Source: Streptococcus sanguinis
Lineage (GTDB): Bacteria; Bacillota; Bacilli; Lactobacillales; Streptococcaceae
DNA: 64,000 bases
Direction of reading: 5' to 3'
Assembly: GCF_003943735.1 (NCBI RefSeq)
Contig: NZ_RJMV01000005.1
Span: 2,295-66,294, forward strand
The notes beneath the pieces were generated by a model. That model was not told where the DNA came from and did no database searches. It was given only the letters and a program-made list of their open reading frames with translations. The position numbers were made by a program, and so were the translations under genes. This document shows positions 9,246 to 20,200 of the stretch, piece by piece; within the stretch, counting starts at the first letter, position 1, and each line of letters starts with the position of its first letter.

Positions 9246-12092
9246 TTAGCCAGAGTTTCGCAGACCAGTCGCAATACCGTTGATGGTGATGTGAATCAGC
9301 TTTTCTTGATCTGGTGTAAGCTGGCCGTTTCGCTGACGCTTGATTAGCTCTAGCTGGATATAGTTCAAAACATTGAAGTAAGGCATGCGGTAGTCCAAGC
9401 TGTCTCTTAGATAAGTGTTTTCAGCAAGTAGCTCATCGTGCCCTTCAATCTCTAGAATGACATCCTTAGTCAGCTGCCACTCATCTAAGATAATATTGAA
9501 AATATCACGCACATTCTGATCTTCACAAAGCTGCGCATACTCAAAAGCGATATTCATATTTGACTTAGACAGAACCATATCTACATTTGATAAGAGAGAC
9601 TTGAAGAATGGCCATCTCTTATACATAAATTGCAGAAAGGCTAAGTTATTTTCTGGGTCTTCATCAATGAATTCCTTGAAACTCGATCCGACACCATACC
9701 AGCCTGGGAACATAACCCGACTTTGAGACCAAGAGAAGACCCACGGAATAGCCCTTAAGCCACCGATTTCGGTAATGGTTTTACGGGCTGCTGGACGAGA
9801 ACCGATATTGAAGCTAGAAATGGCTTTGATAGGGCTGGATTCGAAGAAATAATCGTAGAAACGCTCGTCGCCAAAGACCAAATCTCGGTAAATCTGATAA
9901 CTGCGATTGACTACTTGGTCCATGATTCGCTCATATTTATCAGACGTATGGCTATCGCTCTTCTTATGAGTTACCATTCGGTTGATGGCAGCAGACACTA
10001 GCATTTCCAAGTTATAGTAGGCTGCGTCTTTATTTCCATATTTATTACCAATGACTTCCCCTTGCTCAGTGAGACGGATACGGTCATTGATACTGCGGAG
10101 TGGCTGAGAAGTGATGGCTTCATAAGTTGGACCACCACCACGTCCTACTGTACCTCCCCGGCCATGGAAGAAGGTAATTTTTACGCCAAATTGATCACCG
10201 ATAGCTGTCAACTGCTGCTGTGCTTTGTAGAGAGTCCAGCAAGAAGACAGGTAGCCACCGTCCTTATTACTGTCTGAATAGCCCAGCATGATTTCCTGAT
10301 AATTATCCTTAGAAGCAATCCACTTCTGCGCAACCGGCAGAGACAGGTATTTCTCCATAGTATCACAGGAATTGTCCAAATCCTCAATGGTCTCAAAAAG
10401 CGGAACAATCTGGACACGAGCCCCATTTTCATCAATCAGCCCCACTTCCTTGAGCATAATAGCCAACTCAAGTAGATCTGATACACTGGTCGAATGAGAA
10501 ATAATATTCTGCTTAATCACTTCCTCACCAATGGCATCTTTTAGCTGACGGGCTGTTTTGAAAATCTCCAGTTCTTTTTGCAGGAGTTCGGATTTAGTCT
10601 CATGGGTAGCTGACAGGATACGAGGATCTTCAAGCAGCTGTTTGAGGAGGATCTGGCATTTTTCTTCTTCTGACAGACTACTATAATCCTGAACAATATT
10701 AGCCGAAGCCAAGAGCTCAGCCACACAGGCCTCATGAACACTAGAATCCTGACGCATATCAATGCTGGCCAAGAAGAAACCAAAAACCTCTACAGCTTGA
10801 AGAAGTTCAGTCAAGTCCCCACTTACCAAGGCTTCACCATGATGTTCGATAAGAGAATCATAAATGACCTGCAAGTCTTCTTTAAATTCCTGAGCGGTTC
10901 TGTAAGAAGGTGTCTCCTCCTTCTTGAGCTCAGTCAGGGTCTCGCTGATACGAGACTGGATATAATTAGGGATGATTTCTCTTCCTTTATTGCTGACAGA
11001 AAGGTTGGCCTTCGCAGACAATTTTTCCTCAGCTCGGTCCGTCAATCGCTGACCGTCAGTTGAAAAGTTGCCTTCTTTAAGGTAAAGCAAGGTTTGAATC
11101 AGCTTGGACTGGATATAGTGGAAAGCTCGACGGTAAGGTTCGTTTTCCCGATAAACAGACTTGTCAGTAGACAGAGCCGCCATTTCTGCTACTGCCTGAC
11201 TGGTTTCTGAGAGGTTGGTCGAGAGCGAGAAGGTACGATAGAGTGTATAAACCTTGTCAATATAATAGTTGAGGATGACTTCGCTCTGGAGGGTGGCTGA
11301 CAGTTTCAGAGTTTCTGCGGTTACAAAAGGATTGCCATCCCGGTCACCGCCGATCCACATTCCCATGGTAATAGGCTTAGGATTATCCAGCTTGATGCCC
11401 CGCTCTTCTGCCAAGCGTCTGTATTCGACCATAAAGTTGGTAATAGCTTGCAGGAAAGAGCTGTTATAGTACTCCATGACATTGGTAATCTCATTGGTCA
11501 CTTTCAGCTTCTTCTCACGGATCATATCTGTCTGCATCATAAGCTCAATATAGCGGCGGAGATTTCCTAGCCACTTCTTCTCATTAACTAGGCCAGCCTT
11601 AACATCACGATGCTGACGCAGCAAACTATGAATATGATTGGTTAAATCCAGAACGGTCTTACGCTGAACCTGAGTCGGGTGAGCTGTCAGTACTGGCACA
11701 ACATTCAGGTTTTCAAGAATCTCCTGAGCATTTTCCCGCGTTGAAATCAGGTCAATAGTTGTTGACAGCTTCCCAAGATAATCCTGATCGATATTGTTCT
11801 GATGGTTGATTTCATAAGCTAGGTCCACGTCTTCTGAGATATTAATCAAAAGCGGCAAGATAGAGAAATAACGGGAAATATAAACCATTTCATCTGTCGA
11901 TAATTCTTCTACAATCGCTTTTAACTCATGATATTTGGAGTTAACCGCCATCTCCTCCATAAGGGAGATTTTTTCAAAGGTCTCAGGGTCGAGAAGATTC
12001 CGAGTAATATCGGCAAGTAAGTCTGTCAAAATGGCGACTTCTTCTCGAATCACTTCTTTATTGCTGTAGCTTTCTAATTTGTTAAATGACAT
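9246..12092 (-). CDS. ppc: Phosphoenolpyruvate carboxylase
   Basis: 948 aa. The ATG at 12092 ([10 protein letters not shown]) is preferred because AAAGG lies 9 bases upstream; an in-frame GTG at 12101 overlaps that site. The enzyme carboxylates phosphoenolpyruvate to oxaloacetate, which replenishes aspartate-family precursors in streptococci with an incomplete TCA cycle. Visible motifs are the catalytic-His region [12 protein letters not shown] near 138, [14 protein letters not shown] near 600, the [14 protein letters not shown] loop near 640 and the C-terminal GLRNSG. Length and motifs fit the bacterial PEPC family. It lies downstream of ftsW with a 46-bp gap and may be partly co-transcribed. 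Confidence 0.97.
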   Translation of the reverse strand: MSFNKLESYSNKEVIREEVAILTDLLADITRNLLDPETFEKISLMEEMAVNSKYHELKAIVEELSTDEMVYISRYFSILPLLINISEDVDLAYEINHQNNIDQDYLGKLSTTIDLISTRENAQEILENLNVVPVLTAHPTQVQRKTVLDLTNHIHSLLRQHRDVKAGLVNEKKWLGNLRRYIELMMQTDMIREKKLKVTNEITNVMEYYNSSFLQAITNFMVEYRRLAEERGIKLDNPKPITMGMWIGGDRDGNPFVTAETLKLSATLQSEVILNYYIDKVYTLYRTFSLSTNLSETSQAVAEMAALSTDKSVYRENEPYRRAFHYIQSKLIQTLLYLKEGNFSTDGQRLTDRAEEKLSAKANLSVSNKGREIIPNYIQSRISETLTELKKEETPSYRTAQEFKEDLQVIYDSLIEHHGEALVSGDLTELLQAVEVFGFFLASIDMRQDSSVHEACVAELLASANIVQDYSSLSEEEKCQILLKQLLEDPRILSATHETKSELLQKELEIFKTARQLKDAIGEEVIKQNIISHSTSVSDLLELAIMLKEVGLIDENGARVQIVPLFETIEDLDNSCDTMEKYLSLPVAQKWIASKDNYQEIMLGYSDSNKDGGYLSSCWTLYKAQQQLTAIGDQFGVKITFFHGRGGTVGRGGGPTYEAITSQPLRSINDRIRLTEQGEVIGNKYGNKDAAYYNLEMLVSAAINRMVTHKKSDSHTSDKYERIMDQVVNRSYQIYRDLVFGDERFYDYFFESSPIKAISSFNIGSRPAARKTITEIGGLRAIPWVFSWSQSRVMFPGWYGVGSSFKEFIDEDPENNLAFLQFMYKRWPFFKSLLSNVDMVLSKSNMNIAFEYAQLCEDQNVRDIFNIILDEWQLTKDVILEIEGHDELLAENTYLRDSLDYRMPYFNVLNYIQLELIKRQRNGQLTPDQEKLIHITINGIATGLRNSG

Positions 12093-12138
12093 AATCTGCA
12101 CCTTTCATTTTTGCAACAACTGTTCACACGAACTGCGA

Positions 12139-13371
12139 TTAAGCTTCCTCAGACCGGTCTTGTGCCTCCGCTTCCATCTGCTCATACAGGGCATCACGGC
12201 GCTCGTTGGCATCAATATTAAGTACCAAGGCAATGGCTACTGACAAGACCAGAAGACTGTTTCCTCCTTGCGATAGGAAGGGGAAGGTTACTCCTGTAGA
12301 AGGAATGAGACCTGAAATTCCACCGATATTGATGAAGGTCTGCATAAGTATCATACCGCCAATTCCCAAAGCCATCATGGAGTTAAATGGATTCTTTGCC
12401 CGAATCCCTACCAAGATAATTCTCAGAATCAGGAAAAAGAGTAAAGCCAGAATCAGACTGGCACCAAAGAAACCAAACTCTTCTATCACGATAGAAAATA
12501 CAAAGTCTGTATGAGCTTCCGGCAAATATCCGCGCTTCTCAATAGAGTTACCCAAGCCCAGACCAAACCAGCCGCCATTACTCATAGCATAGTAGGAATT
12601 AGCTAATTGGTGGCCTGAGCCAGACAGATCCTTGAAGGGATTGAAGAAAGCGCTGAAACGCTTGGCCACATATCCAAAGACTGGAATCTTGGCCACGCGC
12701 TCAACCCCAATCAACCAAATGCTAGCCAGAACCAAGCCGGAAACACTAACAATGGCTCCCAGCATCGTAGAAAACCATCGGTAGCCAATCCCGCTGACGG
12801 CTATCATTATCACGACGGTCAAAAATAGAATAGTCGCATTTCCAAGGTCTGGCATAATAGCTACAATCCCAATCAGAATAGCCACCATGGTCCGCCAGTC
12901 GTTAAAGGCTTTAGGAAACCAATGGTTGTGAGTCAGGGCTTGATAGTCATAGACATTTATCTCATCCTGCCTCTTTGTGAAGCGAAAAGCTAGATACCAG
13001 ACCAGAATAATCTTCAAATACTCCGCAGGCTGAATACTGAAAGCTCCAAGCTTGAGCCAACCATGAGCTCCGTTGATAGTCCCTGTTATAAAACGAGATA
13101 AAAGCAAGAGAATAATCTCAGCAAAGATAACTATAGTCAGAATACTTCCTTTTTTTAAGAAACCCAGGCGGATTCTATATAGGAGCGCAATTATAAAGAG
13201 ACTTATTATCCAAAAAATCCCCTGATTCATGACCATTCCAAAACCATTTCCTCCGGCCTGAATCGAGGTAGGACTCGTCGTTGAATAGACCACAATCAAT
13301 CCCAAAACAGATAAAATCAAATAAGGAATCAAGATAGAATAATTCAACAAGTGCTTCTTGTCAATTTTCAT
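12139..13371 (-). CDS. ftsW: Cell-division SEDS glycosyltransferase FtsW
   Basis: 410 aa with ten predicted membrane segments. FtsW is a SEDS-family peptidoglycan polymerase that works with a class B PBP at the septum. Family hallmarks seen: HGWLKLGAFSIQPAEYLKI near 104-122, DLGNATILF near 180, GSGHQLANSYYAMSNGG near 255 and EFGFFGA near 303. The PSTGVTFPFLSQGGNSLL motif near 360-377 is also present. The pneumococcal orthologue is likewise next to ppc. The Asp/Glu-rich C-terminal tail (EAEAQDRSEEA) is cytoplasmic. Assignment to FtsW rather than RodA rests on neighbourhood and similarity. Confidence 0.93.
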   Translation of the reverse strand: MKIDKKHLLNYSILIPYLILSVLGLIVVYSTTSPTSIQAGGNGFGMVMNQGIFWIISLFIIALLYRIRLGFLKKGSILTIVIFAEIILLLLSRFITGTINGAHGWLKLGAFSIQPAEYLKIILVWYLAFRFTKRQDEINVYDYQALTHNHWFPKAFNDWRTMVAILIGIVAIMPDLGNATILFLTVVIMIAVSGIGYRWFSTMLGAIVSVSGLVLASIWLIGVERVAKIPVFGYVAKRFSAFFNPFKDLSGSGHQLANSYYAMSNGGWFGLGLGNSIEKRGYLPEAHTDFVFSIVIEEFGFFGASLILALLFFLILRIILVGIRAKNPFNSMMALGIGGMILMQTFINIGGISGLIPSTGVTFPFLSQGGNSLLVLSVAIALVLNIDANERRDALYEQMEAEAQDRSEEA

Positions 13372-13405
13372 ATTTCACCATTAAACTTCTAAAAATTCAA
13401 TTCTC

Positions 13406-13411
13406 ATTATA
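13406..13411 (-). promoter_or_regulatory. Extended -10 promoter of ftsW
   Basis: TGGTATAAT on the minus strand, about 35 bases upstream of the ftsW ATG, with no good -35 box. Confidence 0.6.
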
Positions 13412-13525
13412 CCACCTTTTGGATTGAAAAAAAAGCACTAGCGCAAAGACAGGGACAATCATGGCTTGCTTTGCCTTATTTATATAAAAATGTGATAAGA
13501 TAGGAAGCAAACAAAGGAGGAGAAC

Positions 13526-14002
13526 ATGACAGACATTTATGATATCGAAATCCAAAAACAAGACGGAAGTCCGCAAAAAATGAGTGATCATAAAGGAAAG
13601 ATTCTGCTGATTGTCAATACAGCGACCGGCTGCGGCTTCACTCCTCAGTATCAAGAACTGCAGGAACTCTATGAGCGCTATCAGAAAGACAGATTTGAAA
13701 TCCTGGATTTCCCCTGCAATCAGTTTGGCCAGCAGGCTCCTGGAGACGCTGCAGAAATCAACAGCTTTTGCAGCCTTAACTACGGAACGACCTTTCCTCG
13801 ATTTGCTAAGATTGATGTCAACGGCCCTCATACTGCTCCACTCTTTGACTGGCTCAAAAAAGAAAAGGGCGGTCTTCTGGGCGAAAACATAAAGTGGAAT
13901 TTCACAAAGTTTCTGGTCAGTCGAGACGGAACAGTCATCAAACGCTTCTCTCCACAAACCTCTCCCCAAAAGATAGAAGAACTCATTCAAAAGCTATTAT
14001 AA
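13526..14002 (+). CDS. Glutathione peroxidase family thiol peroxidase
   Basis: 158 aa with a strong Shine-Dalgarno (AAAGGAGG). It reduces peroxides through a thiol cycle. The peroxidatic residue is Cys36 in NTATGCGFTPQY (Cys, not selenocysteine). The family's Gln lies in FPCNQFG (about 67-73) and the Trp/Asn in KWNFTKFL near 126. The second cysteine, in FPCNQ, suggests that a thioredoxin or glutathione system regenerates it. A glutathione reductase gene lies 8 kb away. It is monocistronic, with a hairpin terminator after it. Confidence 0.93.
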   Translation: MTDIYDIEIQKQDGSPQKMSDHKGKILLIVNTATGCGFTPQYQELQELYERYQKDRFEILDFPCNQFGQQAPGDAAEINSFCSLNYGTTFPRFAKIDVNGPHTAPLFDWLKKEKGGLLGENIKWNFTKFLVSRDGTVIKRFSPQTSPQKIEELIQKLL

Positions 14003-14077
14003 TATTATAAAAGGTAGGAAAAAGCAAAACGATTTATCCAACGGCAACTCATCTTCTATAGCCTGACTAATTTCTTT

Positions 14078-14118
14078 AAAAACAAGACATTTTGGGCTTT
14101 CAAAACGTCTTGTTTTTG
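14078..14118 (+). terminator. Terminator downstream of the peroxidase gene
   Basis: AACAAGAC pairs with GTCTTGTT around a loop containing weaker TTTTG/CAAAA pairing, followed by TTT. It can also act on the opposite strand. Confidence 0.7.
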
Positions 14119-14179
14119 CTTTATAATATTTCAATTATATTACATTTCATTCATTTTCCAGCAATTCTGGGGATATTTT

Positions 14180-14208
14180 TTGCTTTTTTATTTGTTTTAA
14201 GTTAAAAT
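14180..14208 (+). promoter_or_regulatory. Promoter abutting the GH25 gene start (leaderless candidate)
   Basis: TTGCTT (14180-14185), a 17-bp spacer and TAAAAT (14203-14208). Only 8 bases separate the -10 box from the ATG at 14217. The expected transcription start falls at 14214-14217 and no Shine-Dalgarno is present. Confidence 0.7.
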
Positions 14209-14216
14209 AAACCAGT

Positions 14217-15074
14217 ATGAGGAAGAGGATTAAACCGCTTGCAATCCTAATTTTCTTTGCTTCTTTTATCGCTTTTATTTTGATAAGCAAGCAAATTACT
14301 GACTCTCAGGAAAAGCAAGCACAGGCAAAAATTTCACAAACTAAACAAACTCCAAGTTCCTCAAAAAAAGAGGAAACATCTGATGATTCGTCCTTGGATG
14401 AAGAGTTTATTTCCAGACCAATCATTGACATTTCTGGCTGGCAGCTGCCAAGTGAGATTAATTACGACTTACTCGCACAGAATGTTTCAGGAGTAATTGT
14501 CCGTGTTCATAGTGGAGCGCAGGCAAAAAAAGAAAACGCAGCAACTCATCTGAATGGTCTGGACAAATCTTATGAAAGACACATCAAAGAATTTCAAAAG
14601 CGCAACATCCCTGTTGCTGTCTATGCCTATGTGGCCGCCAATAGCAAAAAGGAAATGGAAAAAGAAGCCGAAAGTTTCTACAAGGCTTCTGCCAAGTACC
14701 ATCCAACCTATTATTGGCTAGACGTCGAAGAAAAGACCATGTCTGACATGAATGCGGGAGTTGAAGCTTTCCGAGCGAAGCTAGAGTCACTGGGTGTTAA
14801 AAATATTGGTATCTATATTGGAACATATTTTATGGAGGAGCATAGCATCTCTACCGATAAGTTCACAGCAATTTGGATTCCGACTTATGGTAATGACGAC
14901 GGCTACTACAATGCTGCACCAAATACGGAGCAAGATTACGACTTGCATCAGTACACATCACAAGGTCAGCTGACTGGTTTCTCTCATTATCTTGATTTGA
15001 ACCAGCTGTCAACCTTGAAAGACCAAACAGCTACTTATCAAAAGCTATTTACAGTTCCTAAAGAAAGCCAATAG
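14217..15074 (+). CDS. GH25 muramidase-like membrane-anchored protein
   Basis: 285 aa. The N-terminal hydrophobic segment (about 8-24) after KRIK serves as a signal anchor. A Ser/Lys/Gln-rich linker (25-65) leads to a glycoside hydrolase family 25 domain (about 68-280). Candidate catalytic acids are Asp71 in IIDISGW and Asp169/Glu171 in WLDVEE, matching the D...DxE layout of GH25 lysozymes that cut MurNAc-GlcNAc bonds. No wall-binding repeats are present. There is no Shine-Dalgarno before the ATG; the next in-frame starts would destroy the signal anchor, so this start is favoured. Likely role: peptidoglycan cleavage at the outer membrane face. Confidence 0.87.
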   Translation: MRKRIKPLAILIFFASFIAFILISKQITDSQEKQAQAKISQTKQTPSSSKKEETSDDSSLDEEFISRPIIDISGWQLPSEINYDLLAQNVSGVIVRVHSGAQAKKENAATHLNGLDKSYERHIKEFQKRNIPVAVYAYVAANSKKEMEKEAESFYKASAKYHPTYYWLDVEEKTMSDMNAGVEAFRAKLESLGVKNIGIYIGTYFMEEHSISTDKFTAIWIPTYGNDDGYYNAAPNTEQDYDLHQYTSQGQLTGFSHYLDLNQLSTLKDQTATYQKLFTVPKESQ

Positions 15075-15082
15075 CTCAGAGC

Positions 15083-15118
15083 GACAGAACAAGTCTCAAA
15101 GACTGCTGTCGTTTTTTA
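15083..15118 (+). terminator. Terminator of the GH25 gene
   Basis: CGACAG/CTGTCG outer stem with an inner AGTCT/AGACT stem, followed by TTTTTT. Confidence 0.85.
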
Positions 15119-15216
15119 TTGTCAAATAATAGGAAATTTCCAGCCGTTTCCTCTTAATAAAGCCTATATTTTATGATATAATGATTTGATAAATGAAATT
15201 AGAAAAGGAAAATACA

Positions 15217-16065
15217 ATGATTTCTTGGTTGAATAGAACTTTCAAAGGAATGGTCATTGCACTTGGCTTTATTTTGCCGGGAGTTTCAGGCGGTGTTTTA
15301 GCAGCTATCTTAGGTATTTACGAGCGCCTGATTCATTTTTTAGCACATTTAAAGGAAAACTTCGTCGAAAATGTTCTCTATTTCATACCAGTTGGAATCG
15401 GAATGATTTTAGGAATAGCTGCCTTCTCCTATCCCGTCAATCTGCTACTGGACAACTACAAAGTGATTGTCCTTTGGGGATTTGCCGGAGCTATCATCGG
15501 GACTGTTCCAAGCCTCATTAAAGAGTCTGTTGCTAAAAGTGAGCGTGATCGGATTGATATTCTCGTTTTCTGGGTCAGCCTCATCGTCTCAGGAATTTTT
15601 CTTTATTCCCTAAACGGTATGGTCGGCACCTTGCCAGCCAACTTCCTCTCTTTTATCTTAGCAGGAGCCTTGATTGCACTGGGCATTTTAATTCCCGGAC
15701 TTAGTCCGTCCAACCTTCTCCTGATTTTAGGCCTCTATGCCCCTATGCTCAATGGCTTTCGCAAACTGGATCTCTTAGGTACCTTTCTTCCGATCGGAAT
15801 AGGAGGCGTCTTGGCTCTGATTCTCTTCTCTAAGCTCATGGATCATATTTTGAAAAACTACTACTCTCGTGTCTATCACTTTATCATTGGCATCGTCCTA
15901 TCCAGTACACTTCTCATTGTAGTGCCTCAAGCAGGAAACAGTGAAAGCATTAGCTATCATGGAGTTTCTATATTGACACTTGTCCTTGCAGCCTTTTTCT
16001 TCGGATTAGGAACTTGGCTGGGACTCTGGATGTCACAATTAGAAGAGAGATATACTAATGGCTAA
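15217..16065 (+). CDS. DUF368 membrane protein (PopT-type polyprenyl-phosphate transporter)
   Basis: 282 aa from the ATG at 15217, which has AAAAGGAA 6-7 bases upstream; an earlier ATG at 15193 overlaps that site. It has about nine membrane segments. Two inverted repeats carry the DUF368 hallmarks GFILPGVSGGVLA near 18-30 and GILIPGLSPSNLLLILG near 157-173. Members called PopT recycle undecaprenyl phosphate across the membrane for wall synthesis (family knowledge). Its stop overlaps the next gene by 8 bases, so translation is coupled to the YbaK protein. Whether it is the main C55-P flippase here cannot be told from sequence. Confidence 0.87.
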   Translation: MISWLNRTFKGMVIALGFILPGVSGGVLAAILGIYERLIHFLAHLKENFVENVLYFIPVGIGMILGIAAFSYPVNLLLDNYKVIVLWGFAGAIIGTVPSLIKESVAKSERDRIDILVFWVSLIVSGIFLYSLNGMVGTLPANFLSFILAGALIALGILIPGLSPSNLLLILGLYAPMLNGFRKLDLLGTFLPIGIGGVLALILFSKLMDHILKNYYSRVYHFIIGIVLSSTLLIVVPQAGNSESISYHGVSILTLVLAAFFFGLGTWLGLWMSQLEERYTNG

Positions 16066-16543
16066 AAAAACAAAAATCAAAAAAACACTGGTCGAGCAAA
16101 TTTTAAGCAAGGCTAAGATTGACCATCGAGGTCTACAGCTAAATGCCTTAGCTGAACAGCCAGCCGATGACTTGGACCGTTCGCGGATTTATAAAACCTT
16201 GGCCTTGACAGGAGACAAGACTGGCACACTAATCGGTATCTTACCTATCACAGAGCATCTGTCCGAAAAGAAAATGGCCAAGATTTCCGGTAATAAAAAG
16301 GTCAGTATGATTCCCCAGAAAGATTTGGAAAAGACAACGGGCTATATCCACGGAGCCAATAATCCTGTCGGTATCCGTCAAAAGCACAACTTTCCAATCT
16401 ATATCGACCAGTCAGCTCTAGAGCGAGATAGCATTATCGTTTCTGCCGGTGAAGTCGGCCGCAGTATTGAAATCAAGGCTCAAGATTTAGCAGATTTTGT
16501 TCAAGCTGACTTTGCAGACCTCAAGGAGAATTCTAGCTCATAA
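16058..16543 (+). CDS. Cys-tRNA(Pro)/Cys-tRNA(Cys) deacylase YbaK/EbsC family
   Basis: 161 aa, full length for the YbaK/EbsC family of free-standing trans-editing domains that hydrolyse mischarged Cys-tRNA(Pro). Seen: the basic N-terminus KKTKIKKTLVEQIL; IYKTLALTGDKTG near 45-57 with the conserved Lys; GYIHGANNPVGIRQKH near 97-112; and SAGEVGRSIEI near 135. It overlaps the 3' end of the DUF368 gene by 8 bp and uses a Shine-Dalgarno inside that gene. Confidence 0.92.
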   Translation: MAKKTKIKKTLVEQILSKAKIDHRGLQLNALAEQPADDLDRSRIYKTLALTGDKTGTLIGILPITEHLSEKKMAKISGNKKVSMIPQKDLEKTTGYIHGANNPVGIRQKHNFPIYIDQSALERDSIIVSAGEVGRSIEIKAQDLADFVQADFADLKENSSS

Positions 16544-16605
16544 TTCTTCAATACTGCACCTAATATTCTCAATAAACTCTAATAAGAAAGAAACAATCAA
16601 CCACT

Positions 16606-17241
16606 ATGAAATTATATTTTGTCCGACACGGAAGAACGGAATGGAATCAGGAAGGCCGCTTTCAGGGAGCCAGCGGTGATTCGCCACTGCTGCCAACCGC
16701 CGTTGAAGAACTGCAAACCTTAGGAAAACATCTGGCTCAGACACAATTTGACAAGATTTACAGCAGCGATCTCCCACGCGCCATTCGCTCTGCTGAGATT
16801 ATCCAAGAAGAAAGCCAGTTTCCGACTGAAATCGTATCAGTACCTGAACTGCGAGAATGGCAGTTGGGAAAATTGGAAGGCGCAAAAATTTCTACCATAG
16901 AATCTATCTATCCACATCAGATGACAGCCTTCCGCCACAACCTCTCACAATTTAATCATACTTTTTTTGACGCTGAGTCGGTCTACCATACAACCCACCG
17001 GACAATTTCCTTTATCAAGACCTTAAAGGACAAGGACTATGAACAGGTCCTCATTGTCGGGCACGGTGCTAACTTAACCGCCAGCATTCGGACTATGCTA
17101 GGCTATGACACACCTCTTTTGCGCAAGAATGGCGGTCTGACCAATGCTAGTATCACCATCCTTGAAACAGAAGACTTTGAGAATTTTGAGCTGATCACTT
17201 GGAATAATACGGATTACTTAGTTGAAAAGGCAGAAAATTAA
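16606..17241 (+). CDS. Histidine phosphatase (phosphoglycerate mutase family)
   Basis: 211 aa histidine phosphatase superfamily protein. The catalytic RHG motif is in LYFVRHGRTEWN (His9), and the second catalytic His is in VGHGANL near 150. Length and sequence fit the cofactor-dependent phosphoglycerate mutase-like branch (GpmB/PhoE type), whose substrates range from sugar phosphates to nucleotides. The specific substrate is not predictable. It lies 62 bp after the YbaK gene and may share its transcript. Confidence 0.88.
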   Translation: MKLYFVRHGRTEWNQEGRFQGASGDSPLLPTAVEELQTLGKHLAQTQFDKIYSSDLPRAIRSAEIIQEESQFPTEIVSVPELREWQLGKLEGAKISTIESIYPHQMTAFRHNLSQFNHTFFDAESVYHTTHRTISFIKTLKDKDYEQVLIVGHGANLTASIRTMLGYDTPLLRKNGGLTNASITILETEDFENFELITWNNTDYLVEKAEN

Positions 17242-17265
17242 AGCTGGATTTCTAGCTTTTTTTCT
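17239..17265 (+). terminator. Terminator of the histidine phosphatase gene
   Basis: AAAGCT/AGCTTT stem followed by a T run, immediately at the stop codon. Confidence 0.7.
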
Positions 17266-17320
17266 TACTTTATAGCCAAATATAGATGAATTTCCCTATC
17301 TTTTGTGTTAAAATAGGTAG

Positions 17321-18832
<1,512 letters not shown>

Positions 18833-18862
18833 TCTGTATTTTATACAATCTTAAGAAAACAA

Positions 18863-18890
18863 ATCCTGCTGGAATTCCAGCGGGATTTTT
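18863..18890 (+). terminator. Terminator of lysS
   Basis: ATCCTGCTGG pairs with CCAGCGGGAT (one G-T pair) around AATT, followed by TTTTT. Confidence 0.9.
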
Positions 18891-18896
18891 TACATC

Positions 18897-18925
18897 ATAA
18901 AAAAGTCTGGGAAACCAGACTTTTT
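18897..18925 (-). terminator. Terminator of the MacAB-like operon
   Basis: An 11-bp stem, AAAAAGTCTGG with CCAGACTTTTT, and a GAAA loop. Works for minus-strand transcripts 7 bases after the permease stop, and could also back up lysS termination. Confidence 0.88.
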
Positions 18926-18931
18926 GTTGTA

Positions 18932-20200
18932 CTATTCATACCTCAGTGCTTCAATTGGATCCAATTTGGATGCTTTATTGGCCGGTAAGATTCCGAAGAG
19001 AACACCGATGGTTGCTGAGAAGAGAAGGCTAACGATGCTGACCGTGAGTGATACCATCACTGGAGTTCCTTCCAGCATTTGACTCATGGCCGAGCCTAGT
19101 ACAGACGCAAGTCCCGCAGCTAGAACCAGTCCAATCAAACCACCAATCAGTGTCAAAATCATAGACTCAATCAAAAATTGCATCAGTATGTTGCCACGTG
19201 TTGCTCCCAGAGCTTTTCGAAGACCGATTTCACGAGTCCGCTCAGTGACCGATACCAACATGATATTCATAACGCCGATACCACCAACAAAGAGAGAGAT
19301 TCCGGCAATGGCTCCGATAACACCTGTCATGGCACCATAAATATTTTGCACTTCCTGATAGAGGGCACTATCATCTGTCACTTGATATTCGCCCTGTTGG
19401 AGACCAGCAATTTCTGTTAATTTCTTGGCAACCTTAGGGCCAAGTTCTGGAACTAAGCTTGTATCATTCACTCGAAGAACAATCTCTGAAATTTCATCTA
19501 CTCCAAAGTTTGCGGCTATGAGAGTATTGGTCGTAATGGCATTGCCACCATAGACCTGCATGGAGCCAGATGCAGCAGCAGTTTCAGGATCCCTATAAAC
19601 CCCAATCACCCGATAGTTACTGGCACCTACTGTCACAATTTTATTGATGGCTTCTTCAGCGGAAGAAAAGAGAGTCGCAGCCAGATCTTCGTCCAGCAGC
19701 ACAACACTGGCAAAGCCTTGATAGTCTTGCTGCCTCAAAGCGCGACCAGCAATGATTTTATATTTTTTCACCTGAATATAGGTCATGTTTGCGCCGACAA
19801 AATTGACGCGCTCAGCCTTCTTATTTTCATAGCTAAAGGTTTCCATAGCAGAGTTGGTCACATAGTATCCGTCCACTCCCTTGATATGGGTCAATTCCTT
19901 AACCCAGGCTTCCTGAGCCTTGGGTGGTTCCACCACTTCTTCGCTTTCATCTTCTACATTTACTGAATAGAGATCAGCCGTTTGTGTGTAGGATCCGTCT
20001 TTGCTCTTTTTAGGAGAAAAGACGAGACGCATATTTTTCTGACTTTTGGTAAAACTCTCATTGACCCGCCGGGTAATGGAATCTCCTAAGGCCATGATAA
20101 CCACAACTGAAGCCACTCCGATAATAATCCCAATCATGGTCAGAAAAGACCGCATCTTGTGTCCAAGAATGGAGCTAATGGCAAATTTCCAGTTTTGCAT
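18932..20200 (-). CDS. MacB/YknZ-type ABC permease
   Basis: 422 aa FtsX/MacB-family permease. One membrane helix lies at about 17-40, a large extracytoplasmic MacB core domain spans about 45-290, and three helices at about 300-410 flank the GATRGNILMQFLIESM-like coupling region. It is the membrane part of a tripartite peptide or drug efflux system with the two upstream genes, and its start overlaps the ATPase stop by one base. A pneumococcal system of this layout beside gor has been linked to antimicrobial peptide resistance. Substrate here is inferred only. Confidence 0.9.
   Translation of the reverse strand: MQNWKFAISSILGHKMRSFLTMIGIIIGVASVVVIMALGDSITRRVNESFTKSQKNMRLVFSPKKSKDGSYTQTADLYSVNVEDESEEVVEPPKAQEAWVKELTHIKGVDGYYVTNSAMETFSYENKKAERVNFVGANMTYIQVKKYKIIAGRALRQQDYQGFASVVLLDEDLAATLFSSAEEAINKIVTVGASNYRVIGVYRDPETAAASGSMQVYGGNAITTNTLIAANFGVDEISEIVLRVNDTSLVPELGPKVAKKLTEIAGLQQGEYQVTDDSALYQEVQNIYGAMTGVIGAIAGISLFVGGIGVMNIMLVSVTERTREIGLRKALGATRGNILMQFLIESMILTLIGGLIGLVLAAGLASVLGSAMSQMLEGTPVMVSLTVSIVSLLFSATIGVLFGILPANKASKLDPIEALRYE

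Noticed and set aside
13397..13990. A 197-codon minus-strand open frame
   Set aside because: It lies antisense over the glutathione peroxidase gene, has no ribosome site and no recognisable protein features; the peroxidase on the plus strand has full motifs.
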